DNA of 64,000 nucleotides from Stygiobacter sp. RIFOXYC2_FULL_38_25 (GCA_001803165.1 MHAZ01000021.1:248001-312000), one strand, 5' to 3'. Positions 41,722 to 51,313 are shown, numbered from the stretch's first letter. Numbers and translations: made by a program. The notes: generated from the sequence alone by a model not told the origin.

Positions 41722-42227
41722 TGCGCTATGCTTCCAATCAAATACTGGCGTGTTTGGATAAGATTTGTTTTTAATTCATCTTCAATAAACTCCGGAAAAA
41801 ACCGGACTATCTCGGTATATGAATATCCCTCTAAATCATGAAGTACAAAAATTACTCTGCTCATTGGCGGTAGCGACATAATTAAACTATCCAGATCCTT
41901 TGCTTCAGGATCTTTTTTACTTTTTTCAATTGATATTTGAAAGAGCGCCGTGTTTTTGGACAGTTCCTCTATCGAAAAAAGAATTGCTTCATTTTTAATC
42001 CAATCTACAAAAGACTGTCGTATATCAAAATCCTTCATTTCGTCCCAAGCATTAACAAGAGTTCTGGTTGTAATTCTTTTTGCTAAATCCGTATCGTTTA
42101 CAAGTCTGAAAACAACAGTAAAAACATTAGGCAAAATTATTTCGCATAAATCCAGAAAGCCCCGCTGTCTGCCGGATTTTGAAATTTCGATGAGATAGTT
42201 AATATATGTCGTGTTTTCAGATGACAC
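41718..42227 (-). CDS. ECF-like sigma factor
   Basis: 169 residues starting at a GTG. Region 2 is divergent (FTVVFRLVNDTDLAKRITTR, then TLVNAWDEMKDFDIRQSFVD and WIKNEAILFSIEEL). Region 4 is clearer (SLPPMSRVIFVLHDLEGYSY, TEIVRFFPEFIEDELKTNLI and QTRQYLIGSI). The arginine-rich region 2 strand-melting helix is weak compared with standard ECF factors, so its activity may be unusual. It overlaps the zinc-finger/FecR anti-sigma gene by four bases, giving a matched sigma/anti-sigma pair. The neighbouring pilin-like membrane gene upstream may be part of the same unit. Confidence 0.82.
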   Translation of the reverse strand: MSSENTTYINYLIEISKSGRQRGFLDLCEIILPNVFTVVFRLVNDTDLAKRITTRTLVNAWDEMKDFDIRQSFVDWIKNEAILFSIEELSKNTALFQISIEKSKKDPEAKDLDSLIMSLPPMSRVIFVLHDLEGYSYTEIVRFFPEFIEDELKTNLIQTRQYLIGSIAQ

Positions 42228-42233
42228 GGTTTC

Positions 42234-42617
42234 TCAGTTAATAATTGTGATCTGTATTCCGTCTTCGTTTACGCGTGCTGTTACATGCACATTTGTTGTT
42301 CCGTTTCTGCCTATAACAGTGCCATCAGCACTTAAATCAACACGGTCTGTTCTAACAACCTCTCTAAACGTTCCGGCTTGTGTAGTTTGTAATTGTGTGG
42401 GAATTGTCCAGCCGGTGTAAGTTCCGCCTCCGCCGCCTTGCGATCCATCTTTTTTGAAATGCTGCTGAGCTAATAAACCAAGATCGTAGAGGCTTGATAT
42501 AACTTGATCGCGGTTTGCATTCTCCATGTAATCGCGACCAAGATTAAACCCCGCGTAAATCATAAATGCAATAACAACTACACCGACTGCTATTAATAAT
42601 AATTGTTGAGAGCCCAT
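42234..42617 (-). CDS. Small single-pass membrane protein (pilin-like layout)
   Basis: 127 residues with an N-terminal hydrophobic helix (MGSQQLLLIAVGVVVIAFMI) followed by an extracytoplasmic domain (FNLGRDYMENANRDQVISSL), a glycine-rich stretch, and a beta-rich tail (VHVTARVNEDGIQITIIN). The layout (helix at the very N-terminus, then a globular part) is like minor pilins, but there is no prepilin cleavage Glu motif. The product is unknown. It precedes the sigma/anti-sigma pair by 7 bp on the same strand and may therefore be co-transcribed. Confidence 0.72.
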   Translation of the reverse strand: MGSQQLLLIAVGVVVIAFMIYAGFNLGRDYMENANRDQVISSLYDLGLLAQQHFKKDGSQGGGGGTYTGWTIPTQLQTTQAGTFREVVRTDRVDLSADGTVIGRNGTTNVHVTARVNEDGIQITIIN

Positions 42618-42803
42618 CTCTAATTACCAATTGAAATTTTGTAATCCGATATTTCGGTAGGTGTAATTTGCATTAATTTTATTAATTATGATAGAGCGAA
42701 AACCTATAAGGAACGCTTGTTTGCTATTCATCAATTTTGAAGAAAGCTATATTTTTTTCAAATTGCGCCGGAGAATCATCACCGATTAACTTAAAAGGAA
42801 AAT

Positions 42804-43250
42804 ATGGCGGCTTCTATAAATGAACTTTTCTGCGTTCTAAGTTCTGTTACGAGCGAACCAAAAGCGCTTTGGGGTAAAATGAGTTTTCAGCATATGATTG
42901 AACATCTTTGCCTAGCTTTTAGAATGAGCAACGGTAAACTTATAGTTGAGTGCTATACTCCGGTTGAGAAACAACCAACGCTAAAAAAAATATTAATGAG
43001 TGAAAGACCTTTGCCAAAGAATTTTATAAATCCTAATTATGGAGAAAATCTTCTTCCTCTAGAGTTTGCAACTGCTGAAGAGGCTCTTGCCGGTTTGAAC
43101 CGAGAGATTGATGATTATGCAAACTGCTTCCTTCAAAAACCGGATTCTGTTTTTAACAATATGGTCTTTGGAGCGTTAAATAAAGAAGAATGGGAAGTTT
43201 TTCACGGTAAGCATTTCCGGCATCATCTTTCACAATTTGGCTTAATCTGA
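42804..43250 (+). CDS. DUF1569 / DinB-like protein
   Basis: 148 residues with the DUF1569 signatures WGKMSFQHMIEHLCLAFRMS, LPKNFINPNYGENLLPLEFA, EEALAGLNREIDDYANCFLQ and HGKHFRHHLSQFGLI. DUF1569 is distantly related to the DinB four-helix bundle. In other bacteria the same domain is found fused to phenylacetate-pathway enzymes. The histidines (QHMIEH; GKHFRHH) are placed as in DinB metal sites, so metal binding is plausible. AAAAGGA precedes the ATG. The function is unknown. Confidence 0.85.
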   Translation: MAASINELFCVLSSVTSEPKALWGKMSFQHMIEHLCLAFRMSNGKLIVECYTPVEKQPTLKKILMSERPLPKNFINPNYGENLLPLEFATAEEALAGLNREIDDYANCFLQKPDSVFNNMVFGALNKEEWEVFHGKHFRHHLSQFGLI

Positions 43251-43353
43251 TTTGAGAAGAAAATTTGAAGGAACTCTAAGCGCTATTTTTAATTAATATC
43301 TCCTTTTTGTTGAGCAAAATTTTACGGATTTTGAAAGCAAAAATTTCGGTCAA

Positions 43354-43869
43354 ATGTCTAATACACGCGCCGCAAGAATTGTTTTCTTAGTTCTCTTCAT
43401 AATTTCTATTGTAGTTCCGCTATTTTATTTTGATCAATTGCCGGAAAGAATTGCTTCCCATTTTAACACAAGGAACCAAGCCGATAGTTGGATGAGCAAA
43501 GGCAGTTACATGATTTTTCATTACAGCGTTATACTTTTTTTCTTCTTACTTTTTTGGGGTTTGAGCTTTTTTGTTCCCCGCTTTCCCCCTTCTTTAATCA
43601 ATTTACCAAACAAAGAATATTGGCTCAGCGAAACTCGGAAAGAAAAAACTTTTCTTAAGCTGCAAGCAATGATGTTCTGGATTGGCAACGCGTGTTTAGC
43701 ACTTTTTATATATGTGTTTTATGAACTCTTAAACGCGAACATTAACGGCACGGGGCAAATTAGCAGTTTTTCGTGGGTAAGTATTTTAATCTTTTTATCT
43801 GCAAATACATTTATAGTAATCAAGTACGTACTTTATTTCACTAAAAAAGAAAATCAATCGGGTGAATGA
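43354..43869 (+). CDS. DUF1648 membrane protein
   Basis: 171 residues with four likely membrane helices: AARIVFLVLFIISIVVPLFY at the N-terminus, one near 55-75, one near 105-125 (MMFWIGNACLALFIYVFYEL) and one at the C-terminus. The segment FDQLPERIASHFNTRNQADS, with W and S-K-G following, is the DUF1648 hallmark. DUF1648 occurs in transporter-linked or immunity-like membrane proteins, for example next to SdpI. The stop codon overlaps the GH20 start (ATGA), suggesting coupled expression, though a functional link to the glycosidases is unproven. Confidence 0.85.
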   Translation: MSNTRAARIVFLVLFIISIVVPLFYFDQLPERIASHFNTRNQADSWMSKGSYMIFHYSVILFFFLLFWGLSFFVPRFPPSLINLPNKEYWLSETRKEKTFLKLQAMMFWIGNACLALFIYVFYELLNANINGTGQISSFSWVSILIFLSANTFIVIKYVLYFTKKENQSGE

Positions 43870-46091
43870 TGAAAACCAAAATTATGCTTTTAATTCTTTT
43901 ATCTTTTTTCATTTCCATATCAGCACAGGTTGCAAATTCAATTGTTCCAAAACCGGTAAGTGTGGAAATCCAGAAAGGCAGCTTTTTTATTAACTCGGAG
44001 ACAAAAATTAGGGTTGAGCCCAACGAAGAAATGCAATCGCTTGGCGATTTGTTAGCCTCCGCCATTAACGGCAAACTCGGAACTAAGGTTTTTGCTACAT
44101 CGCAAATGACACGCGATATTCCCAAAAGCTTGATTCAACTTGAAATCAATAAAGAGATTCAGCAGCCTGAGGCATACTCCATTTCGATGAAACCAAACTT
44201 GATTAAAATTTCTGCCGGGAGCGGAAACGGATTGTTTTATGGAATTCAATCGCTGTTTCAGTTATTTCCGCTTGAAGTCAAAGGAAAATCGTTTTCGATT
44301 CAGTGCATAAATATTAAAGATGAGCCTCGTTTTGGCTGGCGCGGAGTACACCTTGATGTCTGCCGCCATTTTTATCCGGTAGAATTTGTAAAAAAATATA
44401 TTGATGTTCTTGCGATGTATAAGATGAACACGTTTCACTGGCATTTAACCGAAGATCAGGGCTGGCGAATTGAAATTAAAAAATATCCTAAGCTTACGGA
44501 AATCGGCTCGATGCGAAAAGAAACAATGAAGGATGGAAAGCCGCACGGCGGATTTTACACTCAAGAACAAATTAAAGAAGTTGTTGAATACGCACGCCAG
44601 CGTTACATCACCGTTGTTCCGGAAATTGAAATGCCCGGGCATTCGCAAGCAGCGCTTGCGGCTTATCCGGAATATTCTTGCACCGGCGGACCATTTGAAG
44701 TTGGAACAACCTGGGGCGTGATTGAAGACGTTTACTGCGCCGGTAACGATAAAACTTTTGATTTCTTAGAAGATGTTCTCACTGAAGTAATGGCGCTTTT
44801 CCCAAGCCAGATAATTCATATCGGCGGCGATGAATGCCCTAAAACATTATGGAAAGTTTGCGAGAAATGCCAAGCAAGAATTAAAACTCTTGGTTTGAAA
44901 GATGAACATGAACTACAAAGTTATTTCATTCAAAGAATTGAAAAGTTTGTTAATTCAAAAGGAAAAACGATTATCGGATGGGATGAAATTCTTGAAGGCG
45001 GACTTGCACCAAATGCTGCCGTTATGAGCTGGCGCGGAATAAATGGCGGTATAGCCGCGGCTAAAGCAAAACACTTTGCCGTTATGTCGCCGGGTACTCA
45101 TTGCTACTTCGATCATTATCAAGGCTTGTTTAATGAACCGAAAGCTATTGGCGGCTACACAACTTTGGAAAAAGTTTATTCTTACGAACCGGTTCCGGAA
45201 GCTCTAAACGAAGAAGAAGCCAAATACATTATGGGCGCACAAGCAAATTTATGGACTGAGTACATTGAAACAACAGATTATCTTGAATATATGCTGCTGC
45301 CAAGAATGCTTGCACTTAGTGAGGTTGTGTGGTCGCCAAAAACTTCGCACGATCTTAAAGATTTTCTCGAACGAATGAAATTTCAATACGACTATCTATT
45401 AAAGAACAATTACAATTTCAGAATTCCAGCACCTACAGAAAGCGGCGAAAGATTTATTAAGCATACAGATAAAGTTGGACTTGCCTCTCCAATTGCGGAT
45501 TCTAAGATTTTCTACACAACAGATAATTCAGAGCCAACAGCAAATTCTTTATTGTATAAAACTCCAATTGTTGTTAAAGATCAGACAATCATCAAAGCAA
45601 AAACATTTTTGAAGAACGGCAAAGCAAGTCCAACAGCACAAGTAGTTTGTACTGTATTAGATAGCGCAAAGAATGGTTTAGCATATAAACTTTACCACGG
45701 CGAATGGCTTTCAATCCCGGACTTTGATGTTTTAGAGCCGGTAAAAACCGGCAAGACTTTTAAAGTATCTCTGGCTGATGTTCAGCCAAGAGAGGATTTT
45801 TATGGAATACTTTGGGAAGGAAAAATTAAAATAGAGAAAGAGGGCGAATACACTTTCTACCTGGCTTCCGATGACGGCAGCAGACTTTTCATTAACAAAA
45901 AAGTTGTTGTTGATAATGATGAAACCCATGGCTTGGTTGAAAAGAGCGGAAAGGTAACTTTGGAAAAAGGATTGCTTCCAATACAAATTTTGTTCTTCGA
46001 GAACGGCGGTGGTCAAGCTCTGAGCCTTGAGTTTGAAGGACCGGGAATTACACGCAGAGCAATTTCGGCAAGTGCATTTTTTGTTAATTAG
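43866..46091 (+). CDS. Beta-N-acetylhexosaminidase (GH20) with C-terminal PA14 domain
   Basis: A 741-residue secreted exo-glycosidase. It has a signal peptide (LILLSFFISISAQV), a GH20b domain (about 20-150), and a GH20 barrel (about 155-500) with GWRGVHLDVCRHFYPVEFVK, FHWHLTEDQGWRIEIKKYPK and the catalytic pair D322-E323 in IHIGGDECPKTLW. A short beta domain (about 510-600, ADSKIFYTTDNSEPTANSLL) and a PA14 domain (about 605-735) follow. It removes terminal GlcNAc or GalNAc from glycans. A second ATG lies three bases downstream of the first; the start overlaps the DUF1648 stop. With the GH125 and GH92-GH47 genes it forms a glycan-degradation cluster. Confidence 0.95.
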   Translation: MMKTKIMLLILLSFFISISAQVANSIVPKPVSVEIQKGSFFINSETKIRVEPNEEMQSLGDLLASAINGKLGTKVFATSQMTRDIPKSLIQLEINKEIQQPEAYSISMKPNLIKISAGSGNGLFYGIQSLFQLFPLEVKGKSFSIQCINIKDEPRFGWRGVHLDVCRHFYPVEFVKKYIDVLAMYKMNTFHWHLTEDQGWRIEIKKYPKLTEIGSMRKETMKDGKPHGGFYTQEQIKEVVEYARQRYITVVPEIEMPGHSQAALAAYPEYSCTGGPFEVGTTWGVIEDVYCAGNDKTFDFLEDVLTEVMALFPSQIIHIGGDECPKTLWKVCEKCQARIKTLGLKDEHELQSYFIQRIEKFVNSKGKTIIGWDEILEGGLAPNAAVMSWRGINGGIAAAKAKHFAVMSPGTHCYFDHYQGLFNEPKAIGGYTTLEKVYSYEPVPEALNEEEAKYIMGAQANLWTEYIETTDYLEYMLLPRMLALSEVVWSPKTSHDLKDFLERMKFQYDYLLKNNYNFRIPAPTESGERFIKHTDKVGLASPIADSKIFYTTDNSEPTANSLLYKTPIVVKDQTIIKAKTFLKNGKASPTAQVVCTVLDSAKNGLAYKLYHGEWLSIPDFDVLEPVKTGKTFKVSLADVQPREDFYGILWEGKIKIEKEGEYTFYLASDDGSRLFINKKVVVDNDETHGLVEKSGKVTLEKGLLPIQILFFENGGGQALSLEFEGPGITRRAISASAFFVN

Positions 46092-46102
46092 TAATTTGTC
46101 AT

Positions 46103-46233
46103 GAGGCTGTCTCAGAAGTAATGTTTTATCATAGAATAGCCCACGGATGACACAGATTTAACTGATGCTTCGATAAACTCAGCACAGGTTTTCGCAGATT
46201 ATTAATTTGAAGGATTACTTATGAGACAGCCTC
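46103..46233. mobile_element. 131-bp MITE with IS-like terminal inverted repeats
   Basis: The ends are GAGGCTGTCTCA-G-AAGTAAT (left) and its complement on the right (46214-46233), matching at 19 of 20 positions. The GAGGCTGTCTCA end resembles the tips of several IS elements. No transposase is present, so it is non-autonomous. The right end carries both GAAGGA and an ATG at 46221 in the GH125 reading frame. Confidence 0.7.
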
Positions 46234-46262
46234 TTTCATTTTCAACTTTTAATTCTAAAAAC

Positions 46263-47696
46263 ATGACTACACGAAGAGACTTTATTAAAACCGGCGGACT
46301 TGCATTAGCCGGTTTGAGCATCGCGAATAACTCATTTGCTAAACCATTTATTCCAATTGGATTTGAAAGCAAACGCCCAGCTATTAGCGCGCGCAAATTT
46401 GTAAGCGATGCTGTTGAAGCTAAAATTGCCGAGATGAAAAAGAAGATTGCTGATGAAGAACTTGCCTGGCTGTTCGAGAATTGTTTTCCAAACACTCTTG
46501 ATACCACAGTTACGCACAAGTTTATCAACGGCAAGCCGGATACGTTTGTTATTACCGGTGACATCAACGCAATGTGGCTCCGCGATTCCACCGCACAAGT
46601 TTGGCCTTATTTGCCGCTAACAAAGTCCGACAAGAAGCTAAAAGATTTAATAGCCGGTGTTATCAACCGGCAAACAAAATGTATTTTAATTGATCCTTAC
46701 GCAAACGCATTTAATGATGGTCCGGCGGATTCTCCATGGAAGAAAGACATCACGGAAATGAAGCCGGAGCTTCACGAGCGAAAATTTGAAATTGATTCGC
46801 TCTGTTATCCGGTTCGTCTTGCATACAATTATTGGAAAACAACCGGTGATATTTCCATCTTCGATAAAGACTGGGTTGCCGCAATGAAATTGGTTTTGAA
46901 AACTTTCCGCGAACAGCAGCGCAAAGATGGAACTTCACCTTACAAGTTTATGCGTACTACTGCTTGGGCTACAGATGGTGTTGTCCTAGGCGGTTACGGA
47001 AACCCTATCAATCCGGTTGGACTAATAGTTTCTGTTTTCAGGCCGAGTGATGACGCGACTATCTTTCCATTCTTAATTGCCTCAAACTATTTTGCTCTGG
47101 TTTCATTAAAGCAGCTAACCGAAATCTTCAAAGCGGTAATTGGTGATAAAGATGGGGCAAGAGATTTTGCTCTCCTCGCTTACGAAGTTGAGGAAGCGTT
47201 AAAAGTTTATTCGATGGCAGATCATCTCAACTTTGGAAAAATTTTCTCTTATGAAGTTGACGGATTCGGAAACAAACTATTTATGGATGACGCGAACGTT
47301 CCGAGTTTGCTTTCACTTCCATATCTCAACGCTGTTGATGTAAACAATCCGGTTTATCAAAACACCCGCAGATTTTTATTTAGTAAGAGCAATCCATATT
47401 ACTTTGAAGGCAAAGCCGGAAAAGGAATCGGCGGACCACACGCCGGACTTGGAATGATTTGGCATCTTGCAGTTATTATGCGTGGCTTGACAAGCATCAA
47501 CGAAAGCGAAATCCGTGAGTGCATTAAGATTTTAAAGCATACTCATGCCGGAACAGGATTTATGCATGAGTCATTTAACAAAGATGACGCGAATAAATTT
47601 TCGCGCCCTTGGTTTGCGTGGGCAAATACTTTGTTCGGCGAGTTTATTATTAAAGTGGCAAATGAACATCCGCAATTGTTGAAAGAAACTTATTAG
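46263..47696 (+). CDS. GH125 exo-alpha-1,6-mannosidase with Tat signal
   Basis: About 477 residues in the DUF1237/GH125 family. The N-terminus MTTRRDFIKTGGLALAGLSI is a standard twin-arginine signal, so the ATG at 46263 looks ancestral. An in-frame ATG at 46221 with a good ribosome-binding site lies inside the MITE and would add 14 residues. The catalytic region shows DINAMWLRDSTAQVWPYLPL, RQTKCILIDPYANAFNDGPA, KFMRTTAWATDGVVLGGYGN and AGKGIGGPHAGLGMIWHLAV. GH125 enzymes are metal-independent inverting exo-mannosidases acting on alpha-1,6 linkages of N-glycans. It sits between GH20 and GH92-GH47. Confidence 0.93.
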   Translation: MTTRRDFIKTGGLALAGLSIANNSFAKPFIPIGFESKRPAISARKFVSDAVEAKIAEMKKKIADEELAWLFENCFPNTLDTTVTHKFINGKPDTFVITGDINAMWLRDSTAQVWPYLPLTKSDKKLKDLIAGVINRQTKCILIDPYANAFNDGPADSPWKKDITEMKPELHERKFEIDSLCYPVRLAYNYWKTTGDISIFDKDWVAAMKLVLKTFREQQRKDGTSPYKFMRTTAWATDGVVLGGYGNPINPVGLIVSVFRPSDDATIFPFLIASNYFALVSLKQLTEIFKAVIGDKDGARDFALLAYEVEEALKVYSMADHLNFGKIFSYEVDGFGNKLFMDDANVPSLLSLPYLNAVDVNNPVYQNTRRFLFSKSNPYYFEGKAGKGIGGPHAGLGMIWHLAVIMRGLTSINESEIRECIKILKHTHAGTGFMHESFNKDDANKFSRPWFAWANTLFGEFIIKVANEHPQLLKETY

Positions 47697-47784
47697 TCTC
47701 ACTTACAACTTCTAAATATCGTTTGCTGCTTCACAGAACTCGTGAGGCAAATTTATTTAATCAACAGCATTGAATGGAACAATT

Positions 47785-50700
47785 ATGAAAAAGCTTTTCT
47801 TACTTACACTTCTCCTCTATATTTCAATTTCGGCTCAAAGAAATCTGACACAGTATGTGAATCCTTTTATGGGTACGAATGGACACGGGCATGTTTATCC
47901 AGGCGCTACTGTTCCTTTTGGAATGGTTCAGCTTAGTCCCGATAACGGACGAGGCGGATGGGACTGGTGTTCCGGCTACAACTATTCCGATAGCTTAATT
48001 GCCGGATTCAGCCACACACATTTGAGCGGCACCGGCATTGGCGATTTGTGCGACATTAGTTTTATGCCAACAGCATTACCAAAGAATTTTGATGAATCCA
48101 AATTAAGCCAGCAAAAGTTTCAGACAAAGTTTTCTCACAAAAATGAAAAAGCCGAACCCGGTTTTTACACAGTTACTTTAGACAACAAAGTAAAAGTTGA
48201 ATTAACCGCCGCGCTAAGAAGCGGCATTCAGCGTTATACTTTCCCAAAGAATAACGATGCTTATGTTCAACTCGATCTCGGCTTTGCAATTAATTGGGAT
48301 TCTCCGGTAGAGACTTACATCAAAATTGAAAGCCCAACCAGAATTGTTGGTTACAGATTATCCAAAGGCTGGGCTGAAGATCAAAGAGTTTATTTCGTGT
48401 CTGAGTTTTCAAAACCATTTTCTCTTCATTGGCTTGGTAACGACACTACACTCCCGCAAGGTGGCACTGAATTTAAATCCAAAAAGGTAAAAGTTGTTTT
48501 TAAGTTTGATTTCAACCAGGTGTTGATTCGCACCGCGATTTCTTCCGTAAGCATTGAAAATGCCAAAGCAAATCTTGCTTCCGATAAAGCCGATCAAAGT
48601 TTTGAAACAATTAGAACCGCTGCGCTAAAACAATGGAATAAAGAGCTAAACAAGATTCAGGTGAAATCCAAAGACAAGAATTTGCTTGTAACATTTTATA
48701 CTTCGCTTTACAGAACAATGTTAGCACCGGTAATTTTTAGTGATGCCGACGGCAGCTATAAAAGTCCGGATAAGAATGCTCACAAAGCAGAAGGTTATAC
48801 TAAGTACAGCATTTTTTCTTTATGGGATACATTCCGCGCCGCGCATCCTCTTTTCACTATAACACAACCGGAACGAATTGGTGATATGATTAATTCCATG
48901 CTTGCTCATTACCGTGAGTATGGTTTGCTTCCGGTTTGGGAATTAGACGGCAACGAAACCAATTGCATGATCGGTTATCACGCAATTCCGGTTATTGCAG
49001 ATGCGATTCTAAAAGGCTTCAAAGGATTTGATATTAATGAAGCATTTACCGCGATGAAACTTTCTGCGATGCAAGACCAGTTTGGTTTGAAAGAATACCG
49101 CGAACTCGGTTACGTTCCGGCAGATAAAGTAAATGAATCAGTTTCAAGAACTCTTGAGTACGCTTACGATGATTGGTGCATCGCGCAAGTGGCAAAGCAC
49201 TTGGGCGCTGAACAAGATTACAAATATTACTCGTCTCGTTCCGAGTATTACAGAAATTTGTTTGACCCAACAACCGGATTTATGCGAGGCAAACTTAATG
49301 ATGGCAAATGGCGCACGCCTTTCAATCCTAAACGCTCAGACCATAACACACACGATTACACTGAAGGAAATGCCTGGCAGTACTCTTGGTTTGTTCCGCA
49401 AAATGTTCAAGGATTGATAAACCTTCACGGTGGAAAAGAAAAATTTTCTCTCAAGCTCGATTCACTTTTTACAATTGATTCTAAAGTTGAAGGCGACAAC
49501 GCAAGTCCGGATATAAGCGGCTTAATTGGACAATACGCGCACGGCAACGAGCCAAGTCACCACACCGCATACATGTTTAACTTTACCGGCGAGGCTTGGA
49601 AAACACAAAAGCTGGTTAACCAAATTACGCGCACACTTTACAACCACACACCGGATGGTTTATGCGGCAACGAAGATTGCGGACAAATGTCGGCTTGGTA
49701 TGTATTTAGCGCGCTTGGTTTTTATCCATTCAATCCGGCAGATCAAAATTATGTTATCGGTTCGCCATTGTTTGATGAAGCAATCATCAACTTACCTAAC
49801 GGAAAGAAGTTTGTAGTGACGGCACAGAATGTTTCGGCAAAGAATATTTATTTGAAATCTGCATCTCTTAACGGAAAGGATTTGACGAGAAGCTACATAA
49901 CTCATGAGGAGCTAACTCAGGGCGGCAAGCTCACTTTCACAATGAGTTCTAAGCCAAAGAAAACTTTATGGAATGAAGCAACTGCTTTTCCGCCATCAAC
50001 AACGGCACTTGTTAATCCAAAAACAATCAACAAGAGCGAGTATGCCGAAAAGGTTAAGCAAGAATTTCTTCATGCATGGAACGCTTATAAAAAATATGCT
50101 TGGGGACATGATCAGCTGATGCCGGTAACGAAAACTTACAAGGATTGGTATCCGGTTCCAATGTTGTTAACTCCTGTAGATGCATTCACAACAATGAAAC
50201 TGATGAAGCTTGATAAAGAAGCCGATGAAACTAAACAGCTAATTCTTTCCAAGCTTTCTTTCGATCACGATATTTTCGGTCGCCATTTCGAAATTACTAT
50301 TCGTTTGCTTGGCGGATTAGTTTCAGCTTATCAATTAGATGGCGATAAAAAGTTTCTTGAGTTGGCTGAAGATTTAGGAAAACGTTTGGTGAAAGGCTTT
50401 GAATCCAAAACCGGAATGCCTTATCAGTTTGTGAATTTCAAAACCGGAGAAGTGAAAGGCAAGGTTAGCAATCCGGCAGAGATTGGAACGCTTATGCTTG
50501 AGTTTGGAATGTTGAGCAAGATTACGGGCAACCCGGTTTATTATGATAAAGCTAAAAAAGCTTTTGTTGAATGCTACAATAGAAGGTCGCCGATTGGTTT
50601 GGTAGGAACTACAATTGATGTTGAAACGGGTGAGTGGAAAAACAGAGAAAGCCATATCAGCGGAATGATTGATTCTTATTACGAATACATGATTAAGGCT

Positions 50701-51300
50701 TACATGCTTTTTGGCGATGAAGACTTCAAGAAAATGTATTACACAAGTATGGACGCTGTAAATAAATATCTTACTGAAGAAACTTCAACCGGTTTTTGGT
50801 ATGGTCATGGGGATATGAAAACCGGCAAAATTACAAGAAGTTTGTTCGGCGCGCTTGATGCTTTTATGCCAGCCATGCTTCTTATTGGCGGAGATTTAAC
50901 CAGAGCGGAAAAAATGCAAGAAAGCTGCTACAAAATGTGGACGCACTTCGGTATTGAGCCGGAGGAATTTAATTACAGAACTTTCGAAATAACTTATCCC
51001 AATTATGTTCTTCGTCCGGAAATTATAGAATCGGCTTTCTATCTTTACCGCAGCACCAAGAATGAAAAATATCTTGAAATGGGAAAAACATTCTACGAAA
51101 GTTTAGTTAACTATTGTAGGATTGATGAGGGATATGCTTCGCTTAAAAGTGTTATGACAAAAGAGAAAGAAAATCCTATGGAAAGTTTTTTCTTTGCCGA
51201 AACATTAAAATATCTTTATCTGTTGTTTGCACCGGAAGAGACGTTAGACTTATCAAAATATGTTTTTAATACAGAAGCTCATCCATTAAGAAAGCAATGA
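47785..51300 (+). CDS. GH92-GH47 alpha-mannosidase fusion
   Basis: 1171 residues. The signal peptide (KLFLLTLLLYISISAQ) is followed by a GH92 domain (about 20-745) with TQYVNPFMGTNGHGHVYPGA, WDWCSGYNYSD and CGNEDCGQMSAWYVFSALGF. The last about 415 residues (from about 755) are a GH47 class I alpha-mannosidase: EFLHAWNAYKKYAWGHDQL, FEITIRLLGGLVSAY (Glu836), GMIDSYYEYMIKAYMLFG (Asp963), LRPEIIESAFYLYRSTKNEK (Glu1079/Glu1082), and the closing VFNTEAHPL with the calcium-binding Thr. All GH47 catalytic acids I recall are present. Both families remove alpha-1,2-linked mannose and depend on calcium. The ATG at 47785 starts the signal peptide. Confidence 0.92.
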   Translation: MKKLFLLTLLLYISISAQRNLTQYVNPFMGTNGHGHVYPGATVPFGMVQLSPDNGRGGWDWCSGYNYSDSLIAGFSHTHLSGTGIGDLCDISFMPTALPKNFDESKLSQQKFQTKFSHKNEKAEPGFYTVTLDNKVKVELTAALRSGIQRYTFPKNNDAYVQLDLGFAINWDSPVETYIKIESPTRIVGYRLSKGWAEDQRVYFVSEFSKPFSLHWLGNDTTLPQGGTEFKSKKVKVVFKFDFNQVLIRTAISSVSIENAKANLASDKADQSFETIRTAALKQWNKELNKIQVKSKDKNLLVTFYTSLYRTMLAPVIFSDADGSYKSPDKNAHKAEGYTKYSIFSLWDTFRAAHPLFTITQPERIGDMINSMLAHYREYGLLPVWELDGNETNCMIGYHAIPVIADAILKGFKGFDINEAFTAMKLSAMQDQFGLKEYRELGYVPADKVNESVSRTLEYAYDDWCIAQVAKHLGAEQDYKYYSSRSEYYRNLFDPTTGFMRGKLNDGKWRTPFNPKRSDHNTHDYTEGNAWQYSWFVPQNVQGLINLHGGKEKFSLKLDSLFTIDSKVEGDNASPDISGLIGQYAHGNEPSHHTAYMFNFTGEAWKTQKLVNQITRTLYNHTPDGLCGNEDCGQMSAWYVFSALGFYPFNPADQNYVIGSPLFDEAIINLPNGKKFVVTAQNVSAKNIYLKSASLNGKDLTRSYITHEELTQGGKLTFTMSSKPKKTLWNEATAFPPSTTALVNPKTINKSEYAEKVKQEFLHAWNAYKKYAWGHDQLMPVTKTYKDWYPVPMLLTPVDAFTTMKLMKLDKEADETKQLILSKLSFDHDIFGRHFEITIRLLGGLVSAYQLDGDKKFLELAEDLGKRLVKGFESKTGMPYQFVNFKTGEVKGKVSNPAEIGTLMLEFGMLSKITGNPVYYDKAKKAFVECYNRRSPIGLVGTTIDVETGEWKNRESHISGMIDSYYEYMIKAYMLFGDEDFKKMYYTSMDAVNKYLTEETSTGFWYGHGDMKTGKITRSLFGALDAFMPAMLLIGGDLTRAEKMQESCYKMWTHFGIEPEEFNYRTFEITYPNYVLRPEIIESAFYLYRSTKNEKYLEMGKTFYESLVNYCRIDEGYASLKSVMTKEKENPMESFFFAETLKYLYLLFAPEETLDLSKYVFNTEAHPLRKQ

Positions 51301-51313
51301 CAAAATCACTTTG

